A model generated the notes under the pieces. That model had not been told where the DNA came from, ran no database searches, and worked only from the letters and a program-made list of their open reading frames with translations. Both the position numbers and the translations under genes were made by a program. DNA of 29,139 bases from DAIRFP01 sp036794995 (GTDB lineage Bacteria; Desulfobacterota; Binatia; UBA9968): contig DAIRFP010000046.1 of assembly GCA_036794995.1 (NCBI GenBank), forward strand, positions 1 through 29,139. Direction: 5' to 3'. This document shows positions 7,496 through 15,309 of the stretch, in pieces. Position 1 is the first letter of the stretch, and each line of letters opens with the position of its first letter.

Positions 7496-8314
7496 ATGGC
7501 AGATTATCAAACTCTTTTAGTGGACAAGAAAGAAGGAATCACGACGGTTACGTTGAATCGTCCGGAGAAGCGCAACGCCATGAGCCCGCAGCTTCATCGC
7601 GAGATGTATGATTGCTTGAACGACTTGCGTTACGACAAGGAGACCCGGGTGATCATCATCACCGGCGCTGGCGAGAGTTTCTGCGCGGGGCAGGATTTAA
7701 AGCAATATTTTATCGAGATGGATTCGCAGCCGGATCGCGTCCGCGATGAAGTCCGGGAGAAATCGCGCCAGTGGCGCAATGAGATACTGCGCAAGATGCC
7801 GCAGCCGGTGATCGCAAAAATCAACGGCTGGGTTTTCGGCGGCGGCTTCACCGTGGTCACCGGATGCGATATCGCCATCGCGGCCGACGACGTCCAGTTC
7901 GGCCTTTCGGAAGTCAACTTTGGCCATTTCCCCGGCGGCGAAGTGACGATTGTTTTGACCGAGCATCTGCAGCCGAAGCACGGGCTTTACTACGCGCTTA
8001 CGGGAAAAACCATGAACGCCAAGGAAGCCGAGCGCATCGGTTTGATCACCAAGGCGGTGCCGCGCGCCGATTTGGACAAAGAGGTCATGGAGATTGCGAA
8101 CAACCTGAAAGAAAAGGCGCCGTCGGCGCTGAACGCCGTCAAAGAAGCCTGGTACTATACCTTCTACTCCAACCCCGACGTTGCTTACGAAATTTCCAAC
8201 TTGATTTCCGACAAAGCCAAACAGGCGATTGGCGGCCGCCCGGGATTGCAGCAATTCGCCCGCAAAGAATACCGGCCCGGGCTCGGTTCGTATAAGGTTG
8301 AAGAGAAGAAATAA
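7496..8314 (+). CDS. Crotonase, p-hydroxycinnamoyl-CoA hydratase/lyase-like
   Basis: Cytoplasmic crotonase. From memory of the family, it resembles feruloyl/p-hydroxycinnamoyl-CoA hydratase-lyase more than a plain enoyl hydratase. Shared features are NRPEKRNAMSP (21-31), GAGESFCAGQDLKQYF (58-72), INGWVFGGGF (109-118), FGLSEVNFG with Glu139 matching the lyase catalytic Glu143, LYYALTGKT (164-172) and the PGLGSYK ending. Tyr231 aligns with lyase Tyr239. Thr119 replaces lyase Ser123, and there is no Glu after the GGG loop. The length of 272 is close to the lyase's 276. GGGAGG precedes the ATG. It follows the binding protein by 51 bp and precedes the acyl-CoA dehydrogenase. The lyase would cut a hydroxyphenylpropenoyl-CoA to an aldehyde and acetyl-CoA. 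The exact substrate is not established, and no CoA ligase is nearby; the fused CoA-transferase could supply thioesters. Confidence 0.88.
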   Translation: MADYQTLLVDKKEGITTVTLNRPEKRNAMSPQLHREMYDCLNDLRYDKETRVIIITGAGESFCAGQDLKQYFIEMDSQPDRVRDEVREKSRQWRNEILRKMPQPVIAKINGWVFGGGFTVVTGCDIAIAADDVQFGLSEVNFGHFPGGEVTIVLTEHLQPKHGLYYALTGKTMNAKEAERIGLITKAVPRADLDKEVMEIANNLKEKAPSALNAVKEAWYYTFYSNPDVAYEISNLISDKAKQAIGGRPGLQQFARKEYRPGLGSYKVEEKK

Positions 8315-8372
8315 ACAGAGATCGAGCCAGGAGTCTTCCTTGATGAGTTTCAAGTCTTTGTTTCTATCTTTT

Positions 8373-8417
8373 CCCTCTCCCTAACCCTCTCCCTGAGGGA
8401 GAGGGAAGGGTGAGGGG
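8373..8417. repeat. CCCTCTCCC/GGGAGAGGG palindrome
   Basis: A left arm CCCTCTCCCTAACCCTCTCC faces a right arm AGGGAGAGGGAAGGGTGAGGG with only a few mismatches, giving a strong GC hairpin. It lies in the spacer directly before the acyl-CoA dehydrogenase ribosome binding site. The same right arm recurs inside the CoA-transferase gene at 5000-5020. Confidence 0.7.
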
Positions 8418-8435
8418 GAACCTGTGGAGAAGACA

Positions 8436-9590
8436 ATGGATTTCAACTTGCCTGAAGAATTGCAGATGCTCAAAGACACGGTGCGGAAGTTCGTCGACAA
8501 GGAGCTCATTCCCATCGAGATGCATACGCTCGAGAATATGGAGCTCAAACCCGATATTCGGGAGCGGCTGGAGAAGAAAACCAAGGAGATGGGCCTCTGG
8601 ATGTTCGACGTGGCCGAGGAGTACGGCGGCGGCGGACTCGGCAGCTTGGCGCAGGTGCTCGTTTGGGAGGAGCTGTCCCGCACCATTGCGTTGCCGTCCC
8701 GCGGGCAAGGGATCTTTGGGCCGGAAGTGCGACCGATCTTGTACGCGTTGAACGACGATCAGAAGAAGCGTTTCATGGAGCCGATTCTCCGCGGTGAGAA
8801 GAAACTCTGCTTCATGCAGACGGAGCCGGATGCGGGTTCAGATCCAGCTTCGATGAAAACACGGGCGGTGCGGCAGGGAGACTACTACATCGTTAACGGC
8901 ACCAAGCGGTTTATCACTGGCGCGGGGGAAGCCGACTTCGGTCAGTTGATGGCCGTGACCGATCCAGCCAAAGGCGCGCGGGGCGGCATCTCCTGTTTTA
9001 TGGTCGATATGAAGTCGCCGGGACTCACGCTCGTCACCAAGTTCAAGACCATGATGGGAGAGGAGCCCTGGCAGATCGCCTTCGACGACATGAAGGTGCC
9101 GGTGGAAAACCTGGTCGGCAAGGAAGGCGAGGGCTTCAAGCTCGCGCAAAAGTGGCTCGGTATCGGCCGGCTGAAACATGGTGCCCGCGCTTTAGGTGTT
9201 GCGGAGCGCTGCATCGAAATGGGCGCCAGCTACTCTAAACAAAGAGTGACTTTCGGCAAACCGTTGTCGGAACGCCAGGGGATTACCTTCAAGCTCGCCG
9301 ACTCTTACGTCGAGCTTCATGCCGCTCGTCTGATGGTTTACCAGGCCGCGTGGAAAAACGACGAGAAGCAAGACATCCGCAACGAGGCCTACATGGCGAA
9401 GCTGTTCGCCGACGAAATGTCCTTTCGCGTCGTCGACCGCGTCTTGCAGATCCACGGCGGCATCGGCCTGACCCTAGATTTGCCGCTGGCCAAATGGTTC
9501 GTCGACCAGCGCAGCCGCATGATCACCGAAGGCGCGTCGGAAGTGATGCGCATGGTGATCGCCCGGGAAGTGTTGAAGAAGTACAACTAA
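8436..9590 (+). CDS. Acyl-CoA dehydrogenase
   Basis: FAD-dependent flavoenzyme that makes a 2,3-double bond in an acyl-CoA and passes electrons to electron-transfer flavoprotein. The 384 residues carry the N-terminal helical domain, the FAD/substrate signature CFMQTEPDAGSD (125-136), the middle beta domain, and the C-terminal helical domain with RMITEGASEVMRMVIAREVL. There Glu365 occupies the catalytic-base position of medium-chain dehydrogenase. The motif QIHGGIG (338-344) is also typical. The start chosen is ATG 8436, preceded by GGAGAAG; an in-frame GTG four codons upstream would overlap that site and is less likely. A GC-rich palindrome lies just upstream. Together with two crotonases and a CoA-transferase it implies beta-oxidation-like handling of a CoA thioester; chain type is not determined. 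Confidence 0.93.
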   Translation: MDFNLPEELQMLKDTVRKFVDKELIPIEMHTLENMELKPDIRERLEKKTKEMGLWMFDVAEEYGGGGLGSLAQVLVWEELSRTIALPSRGQGIFGPEVRPILYALNDDQKKRFMEPILRGEKKLCFMQTEPDAGSDPASMKTRAVRQGDYYIVNGTKRFITGAGEADFGQLMAVTDPAKGARGGISCFMVDMKSPGLTLVTKFKTMMGEEPWQIAFDDMKVPVENLVGKEGEGFKLAQKWLGIGRLKHGARALGVAERCIEMGASYSKQRVTFGKPLSERQGITFKLADSYVELHAARLMVYQAAWKNDEKQDIRNEAYMAKLFADEMSFRVVDRVLQIHGGIGLTLDLPLAKWFVDQRSRMITEGASEVMRMVIAREVLKKYN

Positions 9591-9592
9591 GA

Positions 9593-9627
9593 GTTCAAAC
9601 CGTTCACGAAGTTCAAGTCGTTCAGAA
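9593..9627 (+). repeat. Short GTTCA-rich tandem repeat
   Basis: Two imperfect units, GTTCAAACCGTTCACGAA and GTTCAAGTCGTTCAGAA, lie side by side in the convergent spacer after the acyl-CoA dehydrogenase gene. No function is evident. Confidence 0.4.
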
Positions 9628-9738
9628 CTCGGCTAGCTGCTCAAAAGTTGACTATCAAAGCTGTCTTCATCGGGTTTGCCGGCGCCGAGCTTGGATTCCA
9701 TAAAGCTGTGGTCCTTTACCACCTTCGACCCGGCTGGA

Positions 9739-10812
9739 TCAGGCGATCGATCTGAGTTTTTCAACGAGAGGGAGTTGGAGCTTGACACCCGTTCTTTCAA
9801 GCTCCTTTTCGAACAGTTTTCGAATCTCCGGATCCTCGTTCTCGTAACGGATGAGATCCATTTTGTCGCCCAAGATGTGGCGCTGCTCACCGTAACGCCA
9901 CTTGGGACCATGCCCTCTCATGGCGACTTGCTTCAGTGGACTGTTCCCCGTATTGAAGTGTTGATGGTACATCCGCCCGAAGGGTGAGAAGATGCTCCCT
10001 GGCTTGAAATCATATTTCTGTCTTTTTTCACCCTCGAACCATGCTAGATCGTATCCTTCGCCCTCTATGATAAGCACCATCGCACCCGGATAGTGTCGAT
10101 GCGCTTGGTCATAGGTACCCACGGGGATTTCATGAATATGGCAGCCCAGGACGCCCTCGCCTAAGCTGAACCTCATGTGCGAAATCCCGTAGCCCTTTGC
10201 ATTCCACACATCGAGCTTGAATGTGCGCACATCCGCGACAAAATTGGTCTCCCAGTTGTGCGATCCTCTCTGCTCGCCCACTCGTTGAAAATAGTCGCCT
10301 TCGCCGTTGAATCGGTCCAGAAAGGAATGCTGATTATTGAAGATAAAATCCTCCGAATGGTAGTAGTTCAGCGAATAGACCAGATTCGTATAGGCGAGAA
10401 ATCGAACGGGCTCCACCGAAGAGCCGTTGAAATGCTGGTGCCAGGCATTGAGCGGAATCGCAAAAAGACTCCCCGCCTGCCATTCAAACGACTGTTTCGC
10501 TCCGCCGTTTTGCCATATCGACGTCGCCCCTTTGCCGCTGAGAATGTAGATGATTTCCTCGAACATGTGGTGTTCGACGTTGAGCGCCTCTTTGGGCGGA
10601 ATTTCAGCGATGTAGCCGTCGCTCTCTTCCCCTCCGCCTAAATTGAGATAGGCGCCTTTCCCTCCCAGTCGACGCCAATCCCCCAGGGGTAGCGTCATGG
10701 TATCTTCGATGAAGCATCCTGTGTAGACCGGAATCGCTTCCTTTTCTTGCCACCTTTTGTACGGGCTTTTTTCAGACCACCCTTCACGATCGCCAAATGC
10801 TCCCACATCCAT
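9739..10812 (-). CDS. Two-domain cupin protein (copy 1)
   Basis: Likely cytoplasmic metal-dependent bicupin. The first cupin covers about residues 65-145: EALNVEHHMFEEIIYILSGKG with Glu80, His82 and Glu85/86 as possible ligands, then PLNAWHQHFN with His125 and His127. The second covers about 215-300: GTYDQAHRH with His238 and His240, then PFGRMYHQHFN with His283 and His285. The repeated HQHFN shows the internal duplication. It is paralogous to the product at 12063-13154, with the same length and domain order. Bicupins include gentisate dioxygenase-type ring-cleaving enzymes and oxalate decarboxylases, but no diagnostic match was recognised, so the reaction is open. AGGAGAT precedes ATG 10812. 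It is the last gene of the operon with the Rieske oxygenase and the LigB-like protein. Confidence 0.85.
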   Translation of the reverse strand: MDVGAFGDREGWSEKSPYKRWQEKEAIPVYTGCFIEDTMTLPLGDWRRLGGKGAYLNLGGGEESDGYIAEIPPKEALNVEHHMFEEIIYILSGKGATSIWQNGGAKQSFEWQAGSLFAIPLNAWHQHFNGSSVEPVRFLAYTNLVYSLNYYHSEDFIFNNQHSFLDRFNGEGDYFQRVGEQRGSHNWETNFVADVRTFKLDVWNAKGYGISHMRFSLGEGVLGCHIHEIPVGTYDQAHRHYPGAMVLIIEGEGYDLAWFEGEKRQKYDFKPGSIFSPFGRMYHQHFNTGNSPLKQVAMRGHGPKWRYGEQRHILGDKMDLIRYENEDPEIRKLFEKELERTGVKLQLPLVEKLRSIA

Positions 10813-10910
10813 CTCTGGTTATCTCCTTTAAACGTTACTTCAACGCGCTTGCAGATCGCCGCACTCAGTAACCTTGCGGGCACTACGGCGTGAGCGACTT
10901 ATTTAACCCA

Positions 10911-11984
10911 TCATTTCAGAGCAAAGATTTCCCGGTACAGTTTCGCATAACGATCGAAGTTGGCGCCCAAAAGTTCCGGGGTCATCGGGAAGGTTTTGGG
11001 GTCTCCGAGTTTGGGATACCTTTGTTGCTGACCCCGCCGCGCTGGGCTTCGGCCGATCGTCATGCCGACAAAATGCTGTGCCTCACTGGAAAGCGCCCAG
11101 TCGATGAACAGAGCAGCCGCGTAGGGATGCTGAGCGCGTCTGGCGAGCATGAACATCTTTGGAACCGAGACGACGGGATCAAGAAAAAGCAGTCCCACCG
11201 GCGCGCCGTTGTCCATCAGCATCATTAGGCGATGAGAGTAGAGCCATGGCGCGGCGGCAATCTCTCCTGCCGCCAGGAGTTGTGCCTGAAGCGTATGACC
11301 GCTGCGGAATTCGATTTGTTGATTGGCAAGTCTTTTGAAATATTGCAGCGCCCGGTCTTCACCCCAGGCATCGAAAAACACCCGGAAAATATCGCCGTCA
11401 TCTTTATCCAGGGAAAGCCTGCCTTTCCAGGTCGGCAGCAAGAGGTCGTCATAATTTTTAGGCAATTCGGATTCCTTGACATAGCGTTTGTTGTAGCCCA
11501 ACGCCACCGGCAAGTAGGAGTATCCGTGCCATGATCGTTTCGGATCGACGAACTCTGCGCGCATAGCTCCGCTTTCCGGGGAATTGTACGGATCAACCAG
11601 GCCGCGGTCGATTAAGTTACTCGCGGTAAGCGCCGCCGACTCGATAACGTCTACGGAATGCTTGCCGGCGCTCGCCTCGGTGGCGACCTTGTTGTAAATC
11701 CCCCCTTCATTAGAGCGATAGTGGTCTATCGAAATGTACGGATGCGATTTACGAAACAACTCGAGAAAAGGGCGAGAGGCGTCGACGCCTAGGGTTCCAT
11801 AGAAAACCAGTTTACCTTCCCTCTTGGCGCCCTCTACAAGCTTCGCTCTTCGCTCGGGATTCTTGAGGTCCAGCGACTTGAAAGCTTCAGCGGAAGTCTG
11901 CGCGAATGCCAAATCCAAGCGAGCCGTCAGGATCACAACTATCGCGGCCAAGACACCGGTTAGTCGTATGCGTGTAGCAGGCAT
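10911..11984 (-). CDS. Extracellular solute-binding protein, iron(III)/family 1 type
   Basis: Exported ligand-binding protein of 357 residues. The signal peptide is clear: basic MPATRIR, hydrophobic VLAAIVVILTARL, then AFAQ with cleavage near residue 28. The mature start AKREGKLVFYGTLGVDASR and the C-lobe segment AQHPYAAALFIDWALSSEAQ match the AfuA/FbpA-like group, as in the product at 6368-7444. AGGAGG lies six bases before ATG 11984. The gene sits between the two cupin genes, 78 bp after one and 98 bp before the other, in the same direction, so all three are likely on one transcript. No membrane component is nearby. An aromatic or organic acid ligand is plausible from context only. Confidence 0.87.
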   Translation of the reverse strand: MPATRIRLTGVLAAIVVILTARLDLAFAQTSAEAFKSLDLKNPERRAKLVEGAKREGKLVFYGTLGVDASRPFLELFRKSHPYISIDHYRSNEGGIYNKVATEASAGKHSVDVIESAALTASNLIDRGLVDPYNSPESGAMRAEFVDPKRSWHGYSYLPVALGYNKRYVKESELPKNYDDLLLPTWKGRLSLDKDDGDIFRVFFDAWGEDRALQYFKRLANQQIEFRSGHTLQAQLLAAGEIAAAPWLYSHRLMMLMDNGAPVGLLFLDPVVSVPKMFMLARRAQHPYAAALFIDWALSSEAQHFVGMTIGRSPARRGQQQRYPKLGDPKTFPMTPELLGANFDRYAKLYREIFALK

Positions 11985-12062
11985 GCTTGTCCTCCTGAGT
12001 TAAGACGCGAGCGCTTTTCTGAATCGAATTCCTGTCCAGGACAAGGAGAGCGTTTGTCCATT

Positions 12063-13154
12063 CTAGGAAGCGACTTTACGCGAACAGAACGGATGCACCG
12101 CGCTCATCTCGCAAGTGGCGCCCGTGGGAGCCAGAGCTCCTTCAAAATCGACATGAATATTTGGGTCTTCGTCTTCGTATTCGATCTGGTCACCACCTTG
12201 CTTCGTGCTTTCGTCGACACCGTAAACTTTCCGCATGCCGAGAAATTTCTTGCTCCCGGCCCAGCGCAAAGCCAGATATCGAGCGGGCTTGGGCCCGCCG
12301 TTAAAATGCTGGTGAAACCAGTTTTCCGGAGGCACGATAATTGTGCCCTCATGCCAATCGAATTTTCGCGGCGTTTCGCCTGCTTGCCACATCAGAGAGT
12401 AGCCGGTTCCGTCGAGAACAATTACGTGATTGCCGGGTCCGTGACGGTGCGCCTTTTTATAGGTTCCAACGGGAAATTCGGAAACCAGCGCCGCCAGAAT
12501 ATTTTCGCAAAGTTCTATCAAAACCGTTCGCGCCCCTGCTCCGCGCTCTTTCCACTCGTAAAGCGCAATCGATCTGACATCTTCGACAAAATTGGTATCC
12601 CAAATGCGCCCCGGATAAGCCTGCCCCTTGCCGGAAAAATAATCGTCCGCTTCCGTATAGCGATCGCGGAACTCGAAAGGATTTTTAAAAATGAAATCGA
12701 GATTGTGAAACAAGTTCATTACGATGGGCGCCGTCGTGACGGCAATAAATCTGGCGGGCTCCGTGCCGCTGCCGTTGAAATGTTGGCGCCAGGTATTCAG
12801 GGGTGGTGAAAACAAGCTACCGGCTTGCCATTCGAAGGTCTGCTTTTTGCCATCGGCCCAACCGATGGACGTCGCGCCACGGCCGCTTACGACGTAAATC
12901 AATTCTTCAAAAACACTCCGTTCGGGCGTCAATGCTTTTCCCGGCGGGATCTCGCACACATAAGCGTCGTTCACTTCGCCCGTGCCGATCAAATTCAAAT
13001 AGACTCCGCGTCCACCTTTTCGCTCCCAGGGATAGAGGGTAACCTCGCGGATATCCGGAATGTAAAAATCGCGAAGCACGGGTAGGCCTTCGCTTGCGAG
13101 CCATTTTTGGTATGTCGTTCTTCCACGAATCTCGGGGTTTTGGTTTGGGATCAT
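12063..13154 (-). CDS. Two-domain cupin protein (copy 2)
   Basis: A 363-residue bicupin paralogous to the product at 9739-10812. Both share the openings (a YKRW/YQKW stretch and an internal LNLxGxGE region), the FEWQAGSLF segment and the HQHFN ending of the second cupin. The second cupin keeps its metal-type residues: GTYKKAHRH with His236 and His238, and NWFHQHFN with His281 and His283. The first cupin differs. The stretch PERSVFEELIYVVSGRG lacks the histidine seen in copy 1 (Ser80), and the later motif is TWRQHFN, so one histidine is replaced by Arg123. The N-terminal site may therefore not hold metal. AGGAAA precedes ATG 13154. It lies 102 bp downstream of the LigB-like gene. Reaction unknown. 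Confidence 0.85.
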   Translation of the reverse strand: MIPNQNPEIRGRTTYQKWLASEGLPVLRDFYIPDIREVTLYPWERKGGRGVYLNLIGTGEVNDAYVCEIPPGKALTPERSVFEELIYVVSGRGATSIGWADGKKQTFEWQAGSLFSPPLNTWRQHFNGSGTEPARFIAVTTAPIVMNLFHNLDFIFKNPFEFRDRYTEADDYFSGKGQAYPGRIWDTNFVEDVRSIALYEWKERGAGARTVLIELCENILAALVSEFPVGTYKKAHRHGPGNHVIVLDGTGYSLMWQAGETPRKFDWHEGTIIVPPENWFHQHFNGGPKPARYLALRWAGSKKFLGMRKVYGVDESTKQGGDQIEYEDEDPNIHVDFEGALAPTGATCEMSAVHPFCSRKVAS

Positions 13155-13256
13155 ACGGTTTCCTGGCTAGACCTCTTGGTCCAAGTCGAATCAAGCAACA
13201 TGCTTGGACGCCATTTAGTTTTCGCCTTGTCAATTTAGAAACTCCTGATTTAAGTC

Positions 13257-14228
13257 CTATGACCATGCCGCAAAGCCCATACCGACTCCCGTCCCAGCGG
13301 CCGATCGATAGCAGGGCGCATAGTCGATGAGCTTCATTTCGAGATGCTCTGTGGCGCCGGCAGTGACAATCCAGTTGCGGATCTCGGAAGTTCCAGACAT
13401 CAACCTCTCGTTCGGTATGGAGGTCAGCTGTTCGGTATCCCTATTTTTCATTGCCGTAATAATTTTCTTATCCAACTCTTCGTCCAGGACAAAGTGGCTC
13501 AAGCCGCCTGAAGCAATGATGGCGACGCGGGCATCGCTATTCCAAGCGTCCACCGCTTGGCGGAGAGCCTTACCGAGCTCGTAGCAACGCTCCGCCGAGG
13601 GTTGGTTGGGCGGATAGTAAGTGTTCAGCATAATTGGCACCGTCGGGATGGGTCTGTTATTCAGAATGCGTCGGTAAACGAAGCTGAACGCATGACCCAT
13701 GCCTTGGCCCTGTCTAATGAATCGGGACTGGGCCACATCGAACCTGCGATCCATGAGTGACTCGATCAGGTGTCTGCTCAAGTCCGACGCGACGGGATAA
13801 TCTTTTTCTTCTTCGCCATAAGCCCAGCGGGCCGAATGCAGCGCTGGAATGAGGCTCGCGGGTACATGCGGGATGGTTTTGCCCCAGTAGATTAGCATCG
13901 CCGGCATATTGTCGTCTTTAATGACTTCTTGCTGGTCATCCCCCACGATGATGAGCGCGTCAGGAATGACGCGCTCGACGATTTCCGCCTCTTTGGCGAT
14001 GGCGCGTTGGCAAGCTTGGAAGCGGGCGTGCCACTTTTCTGGAGTAAGCTCTGCTTGAATCGAGGGCGGCGCTGTCTTTAAAAGCTGGTCGTAAGTCAAG
14101 GGAGTTCCATCGCTGGCGAAAAGATCCGTACTTTGCGTGTCCCGTTCAGCATGCACGGGCCAAACTTCGGGCGGGGTACTCAGTTGTGGGCTATGAGAAG
14201 TGCCTAAGCCAAGTACGATTCTTGCCAT
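13257..14228 (-). CDS. LigB-type (class III) extradiol ring-cleavage dioxygenase-like protein
   Basis: Relative of the catalytic subunit of protocatechuate 4,5-dioxygenase and of MhpB, which open catechol rings next to the hydroxyls using Fe(II). Seen in 323 residues: GTSHSPQL with His12 (first iron ligand), LIIVGDDQQEV (92-102), GMGHAF with His179, SGGLSHF with His245 (acid-base residue in LigB), and GTSEIRNWI with Glu282 (third iron ligand). At the second iron-ligand position, where LigB and MhpB have Asp-His, this protein has Asp-Gln (Gln99). The metal site is thus non-canonical, though the remainder of the fold looks intact. GAGGAG precedes ATG 14228. Only 11 bp separate it from the upstream decarboxylase-like gene, implying a shared transcript. 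Ring cleavage fits the Rieske oxygenase nearby; the substrate is unknown. Confidence 0.87.
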   Translation of the reverse strand: MARIVLGLGTSHSPQLSTPPEVWPVHAERDTQSTDLFASDGTPLTYDQLLKTAPPSIQAELTPEKWHARFQACQRAIAKEAEIVERVIPDALIIVGDDQQEVIKDDNMPAMLIYWGKTIPHVPASLIPALHSARWAYGEEEKDYPVASDLSRHLIESLMDRRFDVAQSRFIRQGQGMGHAFSFVYRRILNNRPIPTVPIMLNTYYPPNQPSAERCYELGKALRQAVDAWNSDARVAIIASGGLSHFVLDEELDKKIITAMKNRDTEQLTSIPNERLMSGTSEIRNWIVTAGATEHLEMKLIDYAPCYRSAAGTGVGMGFAAWS

Positions 14229-14239
14229 TTGCAGCTCCT

Positions 14240-15250
14240 CTAACGGGAATCGGAGAACTGGCTTTGGCTGGCTGGTTGTGAAGCACCCGTGCTAGGCAAA
14301 GAAGAGATGGTTTCGGTCGCAGGAAATAGGTCGTTGAGACTCGGGCGCGATGAAATATATCCTTGCTGTTGTGCATATTCGACAAACTTCTCAAGCACGT
14401 GCGCATTAGAGTCCAAGCCGTGGCTCCAGGGGTTCTTGCCGAACCTTTTCTCCTGTTCTTCGCGCAAAAGCACGGCCGTAGGAAATGAAAATCGTTTCGG
14501 GTACTGATATCGCTCGCGACACAATCGGTCAGCTTCGTTAAACGCGCAAATCAGTCGTTCCCCGAGCCAAGGGTGTTTCACAAAGAGCGATTCTTTCAAG
14601 ACAAGGGTATGCGTGATCGGAAAAATGTGCGTCCTGTCGAAGTATTGTTCCACGGCCGTACCGCAATCGTGGAACAGTCTCCGTATGCGCGGATCGCCAG
14701 CTCGAAATGAGCGCGGCACATTGGCTGCAATCAAGACATCCAACTCGCCATCGAGCAACAGTGATTCGACATCTTTTTCTTGGATAATCTTTCTAATGTT
14801 CTGTGGCACTTCATAGCCGGCGCCTTCCGGCGACGAGGTGAGCCACTGAAGGTCGGAAGGAGAAACGCCGTGATGTTCTTCAAGGATCCCCCGCGCCCAC
14901 AAGCCGACCGTAAACCGGTATTGCTCCATTCCCACCCTTTTGCCCTTCAAGTCCTGAGGCGATTCAACCCCCGATCTCGGCGAGCAGTAGATATACGGCT
15001 GTATGAACATGCGGAGCGGAAAAATCGGCAGGGCAATCAACGGTTCGCCGCGGCACCGCGCCATGACGTACCACGACAAAGACATTTCCACGACGTCGAA
15101 CATTTCATACACTGGCCGGTAGCAAGCCGCTCCCTGTGTCGGCGGCGGAAATACCTTTAGCGAGACGCCGTCAATGCGCACTTCGCCGGTGGCCAGCGCT
15201 TTGGTCCTGTCATAATCGGCAACCATCAAACTAAGCTCAAGGTCACCCAT
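14240..15250 (-). CDS. 4,5-dihydroxyphthalate decarboxylase-like protein
   Basis: 336 residues without a signal peptide, so cytoplasmic. The pattern is that of the Pht5 family, which is related in fold to type 2 periplasmic binding proteins: ELSLMVADYDRTKAL at the N-terminus, then VEMSLSWYVM, IALPIFPLRMFIQPYIY, and DLKGKRVGMEQY followed by ARGILEEHHGV. The known enzyme removes one carboxylate from 4,5-dihydroxyphthalate to give protocatechuate, the substrate of LigAB-type ring opening. Here a LigB-like gene follows 11 bp downstream and a Rieske oxygenase gene lies upstream, which fits that logic. The tail after about residue 310 is Ser/Gln-rich. AGGAG precedes ATG 15250. Because the family also contains poorly characterised binding-protein-like members, decarboxylase activity is probable rather than sure. 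Confidence 0.8.
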   Translation of the reverse strand: MGDLELSLMVADYDRTKALATGEVRIDGVSLKVFPPPTQGAACYRPVYEMFDVVEMSLSWYVMARCRGEPLIALPIFPLRMFIQPYIYCSPRSGVESPQDLKGKRVGMEQYRFTVGLWARGILEEHHGVSPSDLQWLTSSPEGAGYEVPQNIRKIIQEKDVESLLLDGELDVLIAANVPRSFRAGDPRIRRLFHDCGTAVEQYFDRTHIFPITHTLVLKESLFVKHPWLGERLICAFNEADRLCRERYQYPKRFSFPTAVLLREEQEKRFGKNPWSHGLDSNAHVLEKFVEYAQQQGYISSRPSLNDLFPATETISSLPSTGASQPASQSQFSDSR

Positions 15251-15309
15251 GGTTGACTCCTTTCACGTAAGCCTGTGTAGGCGTCGATACATTCGATCAG
15301 AACGCGCTC

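Noticed and set aside
9708..9722. GTGGT-CCTTT-ACCAC hairpin as a terminator between convergent genes
   Set aside because: The stem is only five base pairs with no T-tract.
9633..9738. Open minus-strand reading continuing past the cupin copy 1 stop in another frame
   Set aside because: It reads as plausible protein for about 35 residues but has no start, and the cupin already ends at its family length; a frameshift cannot be shown.
12054..12809. 251-codon + strand open frame over cupin copy 2
   Set aside because: The antisense frame has no recognisable domain, while the minus strand encodes a bicupin paralogous to its neighbour.
14240..15250. Calling this gene an ABC binding protein because of fold similarity
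   Set aside because: It lacks a signal peptide and its motifs and neighbours fit the 4,5-dihydroxyphthalate decarboxylase family better.
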